Below, piece after piece: positions 7,202 to 13,116 of a DNA stretch of 13,151 bases. The DNA is from Candidatus Methanoperedens sp. (GTDB lineage: Archaea > Halobacteriota > Methanosarcinia > Methanosarcinales > Methanoperedenaceae): assembly GCA_027460605.1 (NCBI GenBank), contig JAPZAN010000079.1:1-13151 (forward strand). Reading direction: 5' to 3'. Positions within the stretch are counted from its first letter, which is position 1. Each line of letters begins with the position of its first letter. The position numbers and the translations under genes are program-made. The notes under the pieces are model-generated. The model saw nothing but the letters and a program-made list of their open reading frames with translations. It made no database searches and had not been told where the DNA came from.

Positions 7202-8110
7202 ATGAAAGCGAGTGAAATAATGATGCTAAAAGAATTTCTTATTAAAAACAAGACCGATGAAAAGCTCTCAGAATTGATACTTTTCTTCAGCGAACAGGCT
7301 AACAAAATAAAGAAAGGATTTTTCCAGACAAAAAAAGCTGAAAATACCAAAAACATCTATGGAGAAGAGCAAATGACCCTTGATAAGTTGGCAGATGATG
7401 TTTTAGTTAATGGTTTAAAAAAATCAAAGCTAGTGCGTTATATAGCGACAGAAGAACAGCCAGAAATAATCAAGGTTGACAACTCTAAAAATGAATTTGG
7501 TATTGTCCTTGACCCCCTTGACGGCTCTTCTCTGATTGACGTGAACCTGACCGTAGGCACAATCATAGGAATTTATCCAGGCAATGTTCTGGAAAAAGGA
7601 GCCAATATGATCGCAGCAATGTACATTCTTTACGGTCCCCTGACTACAATTACTCTTACAACCGGAAATGGCGTACATGAGTTCGGAATGGATGAAAAAG
7701 GCATATTCAACCTTAAAGAGAAAGATATCAAAATCCCGGATGGCAAGCTCTACGCACCCGGCGCCCTCAGGAAGGATTACCTCCCGCAGCATGCCAGGTT
7801 TATCGAAAATCTTGAGGCTGAGGGTTACAAACTGCGCTTTTCAGGTTCTTTCGTGGCTGATATGCACCAGATTCTCCACAAAGGCGGCGTGTTCACCTAC
7901 CCGGGATTTCGGGGAAAAGAAAAAGGAAAGCTTCGGTTATTGTTTGAGGCAAACCCGATGGGAAAAATAATTACCGATGCAGGCGGAGCAATCAGCAATG
8001 GGAAAATTGATATCCTGTCAATCAAGCCGAAAGCTATCGATGAGTTAACTCCAATATATGCAGGAGGAAAAAAGGAAATCGAAATGGCTGAAAAGTTTAT
8101 GGCTGGATGA
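7202..8110 (+). CDS. fbp: Fructose-1,6-bisphosphatase, class I
   Basis: This enzyme hydrolyses fructose 1,6-bisphosphate to fructose 6-phosphate, the committed step of gluconeogenesis, in the cytosol with Mg. At 302 residues it is slightly short for class I (about 330). Class I motifs occur in order: GEEQMTLDKLADD (54-66), the acidic pair in ATEEQPE (82-88), metal-binding LDPLDGSSLIDVN (103-115), FSGSFVADMHQIL (213-225), GGVFTYPG (228-235) and KLRLLFEANPMG (243-254). All metal ligands appear present. Starts at GTG 7196, ATG 7202 and ATG 7220 are possible; AGGTGA at 7194-7199 lies within the end of the previous gene, so translation is probably coupled. The first 100 codons are AT-rich (about 32% G+C by eye) and the rest is near 47%. 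Confidence 0.93.
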   Translation: MKASEIMMLKEFLIKNKTDEKLSELILFFSEQANKIKKGFFQTKKAENTKNIYGEEQMTLDKLADDVLVNGLKKSKLVRYIATEEQPEIIKVDNSKNEFGIVLDPLDGSSLIDVNLTVGTIIGIYPGNVLEKGANMIAAMYILYGPLTTITLTTGNGVHEFGMDEKGIFNLKEKDIKIPDGKLYAPGALRKDYLPQHARFIENLEAEGYKLRFSGSFVADMHQILHKGGVFTYPGFRGKEKGKLRLLFEANPMGKIITDAGGAISNGKIDILSIKPKAIDELTPIYAGGKKEIEMAEKFMAG

Positions 8111-8132
8111 TGATAATTAGGGAGGGAGGATT

Positions 8133-8240
8133 ATGAAAAACTTTATGAACGCTTTATCAAAAACTGTTGCGTCAGTTTACACCGCACACACGTATAGCTT
8201 CGCTATACGTGGATTCATAAAGCGAGGTGTCGCTTTATGA
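8133..8240 (+). CDS. Possible 35-residue leader peptide before fba
   Basis: A short frame with a strong ribosome site (GGGAGG, four bases before ATG 8133) encodes MKNFMNALSKTVASV and onward to a TGA at 8238-8240 that overlaps the fba ATG as ATGA. Its second half runs through both palindromes of the fba leader. This layout would allow translational coupling or attenuation, with ribosomes on the leader opening the hairpin that holds the fba start. There is no recognisable domain. It may also be an accidental frame left by insertion of the palindromes, with the ribosome site once serving an earlier fba start. Confidence 0.35.
   Translation: MKNFMNALSKTVASVYTAHTYSFAIRGFIKRGVAL
8189..8211. repeat. 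Palindrome upstream of fba
   Basis: Ten-base arms CACGTATAGC and GCTATACGTG pair perfectly around a three-base TTC loop. The same type of palindrome, with one matched base-pair change, occurs at 10644-10664 in the array near the activase gene. Confidence 0.8.
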
Positions 8241-8241
8241 A
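8214..8241. repeat. Palindrome carrying the fba ribosome site and start codon
   Basis: Twelve-base arms TTCATAAAGCGA and TCGCTTTATGAA pair perfectly around GGTG. In RNA the Shine-Dalgarno bases GAGGTG (8224-8229) would lie at the top of the stem and in its loop, while the fba ATG (8237-8239) is in the 3' arm. The central 25 bases recur exactly, in the sense orientation, before the activase gene at 10530-10554. The fold could expose the ribosome site and yet bury the start codon, so it may tune translation. Confidence 0.8.
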
Positions 8242-9376
8242 AGAAAATTTCGCACCAATTCCGGGTTCTACCATTCTAAACAGTATCGCTGGCAGGAAAA
8301 TGATTGTCATGGCGACAAATACGCGGGTTACCACAGTCGCCCGCGGGATTTTCAGGGCTGCAAAGGACACGGATTCTGCGGTTTTCATGGAACTTGCGCG
8401 CTCGGAATGCGATCTTAAAGGCGGATACACAGGGCTTACGCCGAAGTCGTTTTCAGAAAGGGTAAGGCAAGCAGCTATCGATGTGCAATGCGACATCTGG
8501 GCGCTTCACGCAGACCATATCACCGTAAAGACCGGCGAACCGAAGGAATTGGATGATACAAAAAGACTGATAGACGGCCAGATAGAGGCGGGCTACACTT
8601 CTTTTGCAATAGATGCTTCGCATCTTTTTAATTTTGAGGGAAAGAACCTGCGGGAGGAGCTTGACAAGAATATCAGGGTCACAACCGAATTGGCGAAATA
8701 CATCGAAAACAGGATGAAGGGAAAGGAGTTCGGGCTTGAGGTCGAAGTGGGAGAGATAGGGAGGAAGGACGAGCACGGTCTTGTGCTCACAAGACCCGAA
8801 GAGGCTGTCACGTTCATTAAAGCCCTGAATGAAAATGGCGTGCATCCCCAGGTGCTTGCAATCGCAAATGGAAGCGTTCACGGGAATGTATATGACGAGC
8901 ACGGGAACGTGATAGAGCAGGTTTCAATCAATATCCCGCAGACAAAGGCGGTGGCAAAGGCTTTGAGGGATAATAATCTAAAAGTGGGCATTGCGCAGCA
9001 CGGCATCACTGGAACGCCAAGAGAACTCATTAACCTTGAGTTCCCCAAGGGCGATATTATCAAGGGAAATGTGGCTACTTTCTGGCAGGATATCGTTTTT
9101 AATGTACTGAAGGTGTATGAGCCCGAACTTTACAGGGATATGTGGAACTGGACTGTTGAAACCTACCGCCCGAAGAACCCGGGCAAGAAGGACAACCAGA
9201 TTTTCGGGAGCAACTGCAAGTTCGCAATCAAACAGTTCTTTGACAGGATTTACAGCGTGGATGAGGATACGGAGAGAGCGATTGAGGCTCTTGTGTATGC
9301 TGAAAGCCTGATATTCTTCAGGGCGTTCAGTTCGAAGGGGTCGGCGAGCCTGGTGAGGAAAGCGATTAAAAGGTAA
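8237..9376 (+). CDS. fba: Fructose-bisphosphate aldolase, class II
   Basis: A zinc-dependent aldolase that joins dihydroxyacetone phosphate and glyceraldehyde 3-phosphate into fructose 1,6-bisphosphate, or splits it. It supplies the substrate of the neighbouring bisphosphatase. Class II features: ALHADHITV (89-97) with the catalytic Asp and a Zn-ligand His; YTSFAIDASH (120-129); VGEIGRKDE (171-179); ANGSVHG (210-216) with a second Zn His; QHGITGTPRELI (254-265) with the third; KGNVATFWQD (276-285). At 379 residues it is longer than many bacterial class II enzymes, with an extra C-terminal region. A related ketose-bisphosphate substrate such as tagatose is possible. The ATG at 8237 is set by GAGGTG seven bases upstream and lies in the arm of a palindrome. 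Confidence 0.9.
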   Translation: MKENFAPIPGSTILNSIAGRKMIVMATNTRVTTVARGIFRAAKDTDSAVFMELARSECDLKGGYTGLTPKSFSERVRQAAIDVQCDIWALHADHITVKTGEPKELDDTKRLIDGQIEAGYTSFAIDASHLFNFEGKNLREELDKNIRVTTELAKYIENRMKGKEFGLEVEVGEIGRKDEHGLVLTRPEEAVTFIKALNENGVHPQVLAIANGSVHGNVYDEHGNVIEQVSINIPQTKAVAKALRDNNLKVGIAQHGITGTPRELINLEFPKGDIIKGNVATFWQDIVFNVLKVYEPELYRDMWNWTVETYRPKNPGKKDNQIFGSNCKFAIKQFFDRIYSVDEDTERAIEALVYAESLIFFRAFSSKGSASLVRKAIKR

Positions 9377-9388
9377 AACAAAACTCAG

Positions 9389-9402
9389 CAAGCAAACTTG
9401 CG
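9389..9402 (+). terminator. Small hairpin after fba
   Basis: GCAAG and CTTGC pair around CAAA, about a dozen bases after the fba stop. It has no T-run, so a role in ending transcription or protecting the mRNA end is only a possibility. Confidence 0.2.
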
Positions 9403-9408
9403 CCGCTT

Positions 9409-9552
9409 ATGAGGAGGATTGAGGCAATGAATGGGCTTATTGATACGATAGTTTACAGGTTGTATGGGCTGACTGAGGATGAGACAAGGATTGTTGAGCA
9501 AAGTATTTCAGGAAATAAAGATTTAAATACAAAAGAAGATACAAAATTATAG
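9409..9552 (+). pseudogene. C-terminal remnant of a restriction-modification DNA methylase
   Basis: The frame from about 9370 to TAG 9550-9552 encodes RRIEAMNGLIDTIVYRLYG followed by LTEDETRIVEQSI. The pattern 'I-D-x-I-V-Y-x-L-Y-G-L-T-E-x-E-x-x-I-V-E' is well known at the very C-terminus of Eco57I/TaqI-type and related restriction-modification methylases, where it closes the specificity domain. None of the catalytic part remains upstream, which is fba, so this is a leftover tail and not a working enzyme. It may still be translated as a peptide of up to 47 residues from ATG 9409, but no ribosome site is evident. Confidence 0.55.
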
Positions 9553-9578
9553 ACCAGAAATATATATTGGAGCTAAAT

Positions 9579-9791
9579 ATGAACACTGCGGCTGAAACAG
9601 AGAGTGCAAGTGATGTTTTTATCGAAACCCTGAGAAGAGTAGACGGTGAAATAGAATCCGCAATAGAGACGCTTGAAATCTTAAGTGATAGTGAAACCTT
9701 GAAGGCAATAGAAGAGGGGTTGCAGGATATCAAGGCAGGTAGAGTCATCAGGTTCGAAGATTTCTTAAAGAAACATGGGTATGAAGTATAA
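9579..9791 (+). CDS. RelB/Phd-like antitoxin
   Basis: A 70-residue acidic helical protein ending LKAIEEGLQDIKAGRVIRFE then DFLKKHGYEV. That tail pattern, 'I-x-x-G-L-x-D-I-x-A-G-R-V-I-x-F-E-E-F', is typical of archaeal antitoxins paired with RelE/ParE toxins, and wraps around the toxin. The N-terminal half is the likely dimerisation part. ATG 9579 is chosen because GGAG lies six bases before it; an in-frame TTG at 9567 is less likely. It overlaps the next frame by eleven bases, the normal layout for a toxin-antitoxin pair, but that toxin is cut short. Thus the antitoxin looks orphaned, though it may neutralise related toxins elsewhere. Confidence 0.75.
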   Translation: MNTAAETESASDVFIETLRRVDGEIESAIETLEILSDSETLKAIEEGLQDIKAGRVIRFEDFLKKHGYEV

Positions 9792-9846
9792 CCTTCTTTT
9801 ATCGCATAAGTTCGATAGGGATTTCTCCCGGCTTGAAAAGACATTA
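9781..9846 (+). pseudogene. RelE/ParE-type toxin, N-terminal fragment
   Basis: After the antitoxin overlap, ATG 9781 opens MKYNLLLSHKFDRDFSRLEK, a good match to the first strand and helix of RelE/ParE mRNA interferases ('Y-x-x-x-x-S-x-K-F-x-K-D-x-x-K-L-x-K'). After about residue 21 the frame runs antisense through the 3' end of the activase gene to a stop at 10008, and these residues do not resemble the family. The catalytic C-terminal part is absent, so the toxin should be dead. The break coincides with the activase stop codon at 9844-9846. Confidence 0.6.
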
Positions 9847-10533
9847 CTCAGAATAATACTCAAGCGCCCCCAGCGCATTTACTATCTGGGGCTCATCAGG
9901 TATCAGTATTTCCTTTTTCAGGATATCCCGAAGAGCACAGACCATTCCCTCATTTTTAACCGCGCCGCCTATCAGGACAATCGTCTTTGCCTCGGGTATC
10001 ATAAATGAGATGCGGCGCGCAAAAGCGTAATGCATCCCAGCAATGACCTCCTCCTTTGAATAACCTGCCACAAGCTGCGAAATCATCTCTGAAACCGCAA
10101 ACACGCCGCATGTATTGTTTATCTGGGGGATTCTCTTTGCCCTGCTGTGAAGTGAACCCAGGTCTTTCAAGTCGATTTTAAAGTAATTTGCCACAAACTC
10201 AAGAAATGCCCCTGTGCCCGCACTGCACTTGTCGTTGATTATGAACTGGTTTTTCCTTATGTCGATTACTTTTGTATCCTGCCCGCCGATATCCACAATC
10301 ACATCCACATCCGGATAATAATGTTTCACGCCGAATTGCGCTGCCGTTATTTCTGTCACTGATGCGCGGTGGGGCACTGAGTGTCGAAAATATCCTGTTG
10401 AAATTATATCTTTTTCTTCGCATCCCTTTACCAAGTCTTTCCAGTTGTGCGTCTCTGTTATACGGTATTTAATCTCACCATCTTCGATTTTAACCATTTT
10501 TGCGGTCGTGCTACCCACATCCAGTCCTATCAT
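9844..10533 (-). CDS. 2-hydroxyacyl-CoA dehydratase activase (HgdC/BadF-BcrA family ATPase)
   Basis: A homodimeric iron-sulfur ATPase that passes one electron, driven by ATP, to a partner dehydratase or related double-cubane protein. The acetate-kinase/actin fold is shown by IGLDVGSTTAK (2-12), VDIGGQDTK (80-88) and VLIGGAVKNEG (186-196). Cys103 (DKCSAGTGAF) and Cys142 (NNTCGVFAVSEM) are 39 residues apart, the spacing I recall for the cluster ligands Cys127 and Cys166 of Acidaminococcus HgdC. At 229 residues it is slightly short, but both ends look complete. It is much smaller than methanogenesis marker 15, a related ATPase. The ATG lies in the arm of a palindrome, with GAGGTG seven bases before it. 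The partner gene is upstream on the same strand. Confidence 0.88.
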   Translation of the reverse strand: MIGLDVGSTTAKMVKIEDGEIKYRITETHNWKDLVKGCEEKDIISTGYFRHSVPHRASVTEITAAQFGVKHYYPDVDVIVDIGGQDTKVIDIRKNQFIINDKCSAGTGAFLEFVANYFKIDLKDLGSLHSRAKRIPQINNTCGVFAVSEMISQLVAGYSKEEVIAGMHYAFARRISFMIPEAKTIVLIGGAVKNEGMVCALRDILKKEILIPDEPQIVNALGALEYYSE

Positions 10534-10554
10534 AAAGCGACACCTCGCTTTATG
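10531..10554. repeat. Palindrome carrying the activase ribosome site and start codon
   Basis: Arms CATAAAGCGA and TCGCTTTATG surround CACC (GGTG in the sense of the gene). The activase ATG (10531-10533 on the minus strand) ends the arm and GAGGTG is at the loop. It is the same element, placed in the same way, as the one at the fba start (8214-8241). Confidence 0.8.
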
Positions 10555-10712
10555 CGGTGTCCACGTAAACCGATACCCCAGTTTACGTGGTGTTCAGGTA
10601 TGCTTTGCATACCTGTCGTTTGATAAACCTTTCTTAAAGGTTTACGTATGGCAAAGCCATACGTGTTGTCTTTAATAAACTTTTCTAAAAGTTTAGCGAC
10701 ACCTCGCTTTAT
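10531..10712. repeat. Array of seven tandem palindromes between dehydratase and activase genes
   Basis: The whole intercistronic stretch is made of short inverted repeats with gaps of at most 11 bases: 10531-10554; 10561-10590 (CCACGTAAAC/GTTTACGTGG, 10-base loop); 10595-10615 (CAGGTATGC/GCATACCTG, loop TTT); 10624-10644 (TAAACCTTT/AAAGGTTTA, loop CTT); 10644-10664 (ACGTATGGC/GCCATACGT, loop AAA); 10676-10695 (TAAACTTTT/AAAAGTTTA, loop CT); and 10695-10712, a decayed copy of the first. The first and last are in the same orientation, so they bracket the array as direct repeats. In RNA it would form a row of hairpins between the two coding regions. No protein-coding sequence or CRISPR-like spacing is present. 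Function unknown. Confidence 0.85.
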
Positions 10713-11527
10713 CCGGTATTGTGATGGCAGGCGAACTGCGTATAATGAATTATACCGTCAACTTTTCGTTTTTCAAGTTCTTTTTGGAGGAATCCTATCC
10801 TGAAATCAAGCGGCCTTGCAAAGGTATAGTCGCTGTAATCCCGCGCCACCTCATTTATATTAACCCCTGAGTGCCTGATGAATTCATACGGGAGTTCATC
10901 AAATACTATCTGAAGGCCAAGTGATTGCGCTACTTCATGAAAATCGTGATAAATCGGGGGCACGCCAATCAATGCGACCCTGTTATCCAAATCGATATAG
11001 CTCTCCTTCACTTCGGCAATGGCTTTTTGAAAACCGTTCAAATCGCCCCGAAGATCGCTAAAAGAAACCAGGATGCGAAAAGCGTCCACAGATGAGATTT
11101 TCCCATATAGCCGTTTCTTATCGATTTGCTGCCCGGTTTTTTTGAGTTTCCCGATTTCCCTGAATTTTTCCGGATATTCGATGTTCCCGAGAAAGTCGCT
11201 TAGTTTGTATAATTGCGATTCAAGGTACGCCGCATCGCCGTCGAAAGGGTAAAAGAAAAAGTGGGTGGGAATCCCGCTCATCGCCGCTTTCTGCCCGTCA
11301 ACAAGAGCATTATGGCAGTCGCCGCCTGCAACTACGATTAATGAGTCAATTTTCTGTTCTCTTTTTACCAGCATCTCCTGCCAGATGGCAGTCCAGGCGC
11401 AAAGCTTGTTCCTGGGTGTTTTTTTAGATGCGGGTATGACATTATTGACATCAAACGGCTCTCCCCCGCAGGCAAATATTAATTCGGGGGGCACAAGAGC
11501 CGTAATTGCGATTTTTGGCACATGCAT
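10709..11527 (-). CDS. 2-hydroxyacyl-CoA-dehydratase-like subunit (HgdB/DCCP family), apparently truncated
   Basis: The 272-residue product starts KIAITALVPPELIFACGGEP, the usual opening of the HGD-D family, whose members bind a [4Fe-4S] or double-cubane cluster reduced by an HgdC-type activase. Likely Cys ligands are Cys43 (KLCAWTA), Cys71 (GGDCHNA) and Cys267 (FACHH). The family normally continues 50 or more residues beyond the third Cys, with a strand such as 'P-V-L-x-L-E-x-D'. Here the chain ends five residues later at a TAA supplied by the palindromic element at 10695-10712. It may therefore be non-functional, or a shortened but working partner. The activase gene follows 175 bases downstream. 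The substrate cannot be named; a double-cubane reductase is as likely as a dehydratase. Confidence 0.8.
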   Translation of the reverse strand: MHVPKIAITALVPPELIFACGGEPFDVNNVIPASKKTPRNKLCAWTAIWQEMLVKREQKIDSLIVVAGGDCHNALVDGQKAAMSGIPTHFFFYPFDGDAAYLESQLYKLSDFLGNIEYPEKFREIGKLKKTGQQIDKKRLYGKISSVDAFRILVSFSDLRGDLNGFQKAIAEVKESYIDLDNRVALIGVPPIYHDFHEVAQSLGLQIVFDELPYEFIRHSGVNINEVARDYSDYTFARPLDFRIGFLQKELEKRKVDGIIHYTQFACHHNTG

Positions 11528-11586
11528 CCTATGTTCAGGGCTAATTTATCTTTTTTGTATTGAAAAACTTTATAACAGGCGAAAGA

Positions 11587-11598
11587 TTTAAAATATAT
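11587..11598 (+). promoter_or_regulatory. Possible TATA-like box for the 45-residue gene
   Basis: TTTAAAATATAT is preceded by CGAAAG, which resembles the purine-rich BRE next to archaeal TATA boxes. The predicted start falls near 11617, close to or inside the ribosome site, so the exact start is uncertain. Confidence 0.35.
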
Positions 11599-11628
11599 GA
11601 AAGAATAGATTCAGCAGGAGGTGAAAAA

Positions 11629-11766
11629 ATGGTCGGACTAGAAAGCTCAATGGATAATGCAACAGCTGCGTCAAAAGTCAAAACAAAAGAAGATCCCGCA
11701 GAGAAAAAGAGACTGGACGCGTTTAATGCAAAACTGAGAGCCCGCAAGGCACCTCAGCCGAAATGA
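11629..11766 (+). CDS. Small charged protein of 45 residues, unknown
   Basis: ATG 11629 follows AGGAGGTGA at a five-base spacing, the best ribosome binding site in the window, so expression is likely. The product (MVGLESSMDNATAASKVKTK and onward) is hydrophilic, rich in Lys, Ala and Glu, and ends in a basic, Pro-containing tail, ARKAPQPK. It is probably helical and has no Cys, membrane segment or recognised motif. A longer frame from TTG 11560 exists but is not supported. It is divergent from the dehydratase-like gene. A nucleic-acid-binding or protein-binding role is possible, but nothing in the sequence proves it. Confidence 0.6.
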   Translation: MVGLESSMDNATAASKVKTKEDPAEKKRLDAFNAKLRARKAPQPK

Positions 11767-12010
11767 AGAAGATAATCGCATGAACATATAAACAATTCTC
11801 TTAAAGCCTGTAGGCATAAGGACGATGCGTTTGGGACGTGCTCTATTTTTCATGTTTTTCGCGCATAATGGTACCTTATGTCTATAGGTCATTTTTTTCA
11901 TTGAGTCGCGTAAGGATTGAAAAATCTCCCGATACCAAATGGAAGGATGAACGGCTTTACGCTTAAATCATATAAATGGTGTTAAATAATATATTCTTGC
12001 GGGTTAAAGG
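11767..12010. other. Intergenic stretch, nothing identified except T-rich runs
   Basis: About 240 bases between the 45-residue gene and the end of mptA. T-rich tracts at about 11845-11860 and 11891-11898 could end transcription of the small plus-strand gene. No RNA gene, promoter or conserved reading frame was found. Confidence 0.4.
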
Positions 12011-12961
12011 TTAAAGGATACTACTAATTTCCTGCCTCAGTTCCCCAAGCGTGGATTTTCGCTCCGCAAACGCATTGTGGCGATGGATGCTCTCCTCATT
12101 TATCTGTTTGATAATAATAACCGAATCATCAGGCAGCTCGGGAAATTCATTTACTATTTTTTGCGCCATTGTCCGCACGCAATCTTCCACGAATTTGGGA
12201 TTCTTATGCGCCCTTTCCACGATTGCAGCCTCGTCCGACCTCTTTAACAGTTCAAACATCTGCGAACTCATGGAATTCTCAATAATTTCGATAATTTTCT
12301 CAAGGGAAACAAAATGACTGTCATGAACTTCAATCGAAATAATGCCGCGCCCCCTCTGGTTATGGGTTGGCATGGGTACTCTGCCCAGGAATTTTCTTAT
12401 TACATCGCTTTCCACGCCCAGTGTTTTTAATTCCTTTTTCGCCTTATCCCTCATGATTTCCTGGGCGCATGGGCATGCAGTAATCCCGAGGACTTCCGCC
12501 CCTACAAGTTTCCTTATGGTCAGGGTTTTTCCGCGAATTGCCTTCGCTTCTGCGAAAATATTCACTACCTCCTGGCATTTTATTTTTGTTGCCGGGGTTT
12601 CGCGTTTTAATATATATTCGCTTTTCATTCTTACTTCGGCATTCAAGGCGTACTCGTGCCTGTCGATGAGACGCTTTGCGACTTCGCCGCATAAATCCTC
12701 TATCTCATAAACGGGCGAGGCAATCATCTCCTCAAGCACTTCATCTATGGCTTCAAAATTCCTTGAGAGATTTGCACCTTTGCGGTTCGAGGGCAAATCC
12801 ACGAAAATATCAAATATGGAGACCAGCACAATAGGGCGCTTGTCTTTTCTCGCTACTTCAACAAGTTTCTTGACGTCGGTCACTCCCACGCGCGTTAATG
12901 TAATCGGAATCTCAGGCTGGTTCGCCTGGATATCTGGCAGGTGGATAACAGGAAGTTGCAT
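12011..12961 (-). CDS. mptA: GTP cyclohydrolase IV, MptA
   Basis: An Fe(II)-dependent GTP cyclohydrolase of the COG1469/FolE2 superfamily. It converts GTP to 7,8-dihydroneopterin 2',3'-cyclic phosphate, the first step toward tetrahydromethanopterin, the C1 carrier of methanogens and anaerobic methanotrophs. At 316 residues it is full length. Seen motifs: FDIFVDLPSNRKGANLSRN (50-68), GITACPCAQ (159-167), MPTHNQRG (197-204) and HRHNAFAERKS (293-303). His200, His293 and His295 have the same numbers as the metal-site histidines I recall for the Methanocaldococcus enzyme. The adjacent CPC segment is also conserved. The ATG follows an AT-rich leader containing GGGAG about ten bases upstream. It has no obvious pathway neighbours in the window. 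Confidence 0.95.
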   Translation of the reverse strand: MQLPVIHLPDIQANQPEIPITLTRVGVTDVKKLVEVARKDKRPIVLVSIFDIFVDLPSNRKGANLSRNFEAIDEVLEEMIASPVYEIEDLCGEVAKRLIDRHEYALNAEVRMKSEYILKRETPATKIKCQEVVNIFAEAKAIRGKTLTIRKLVGAEVLGITACPCAQEIMRDKAKKELKTLGVESDVIRKFLGRVPMPTHNQRGRGIISIEVHDSHFVSLEKIIEIIENSMSSQMFELLKRSDEAAIVERAHKNPKFVEDCVRTMAQKIVNEFPELPDDSVIIIKQINEESIHRHNAFAERKSTLGELRQEISSIL

Positions 12962-13080
12962 TGGTTTTAAATCTCCCGGATGTATTGCTATAACTTTTTA
13001 CAGTCTTGAAGAACATATTGATACGTTTTATTATTAAATTATTGCTATTTGAATCACAAACTCATATAGACTATCAAATT

Positions 13081-13090
13081 GTTTAAATAC
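13081..13090 (+). promoter_or_regulatory. TATA-like box near the right edge
   Basis: GTTTAAATAC is centred about 31 bases before ATG 13117 and would give an RNA start near 13112, so the gene at the edge would have a leader of only about five bases. Confidence 0.35.
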
Positions 13091-13116
13091 TTTTAATTAT
13101 ATTTTGATTTGAAGGG

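Noticed and set aside
8453..9391. Long antisense frames opposite fba (minus strand, up to 149 codons)
   Set aside because: fba has full family motifs across this region; the antisense frames show no ribosome site or recognisable domain and are explained by codon bias.
9847..10008. Continuation of the toxin frame antisense to the activase
   Set aside because: Residues after about 21 do not resemble RelE/ParE, while the other strand encodes the conserved end of the activase.
9844..10533. Activase as methanogenesis marker protein 15
   Set aside because: Marker 15 is related but, as I recall, over 400 residues; this protein has 229 and the simple HgdC layout.
10531..10695. Palindromes as bacterial-type rho-independent terminators
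   Set aside because: They lack following T-runs, are placed inside an operon and, in two cases, contain a start codon; archaeal termination does not need such hairpins.
10531..10712. The palindrome array read as a CRISPR array
   Set aside because: The units differ from one another and are themselves palindromes; there is no constant repeat with unique spacers.
11825..11887. A 20-codon plus-strand frame in the gap before mptA
   Set aside because: It is very short, has no convincing ribosome site, and runs through T-rich sequence more likely to end transcription.
11671..11901. Minus-strand frame of 76 codons across the 45-residue gene and the following gap
   Set aside because: It overlaps a gene with a strong ribosome site, has an odd composition rich in Arg, Met and Ser, and matches no family I know.
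11905..11923. GTCGCGTAAGGATTGAAAA, which looks like the end of a CRISPR repeat
   Set aside because: It occurs once, with no second copy or spacer periodicity nearby and no cas genes in the window.
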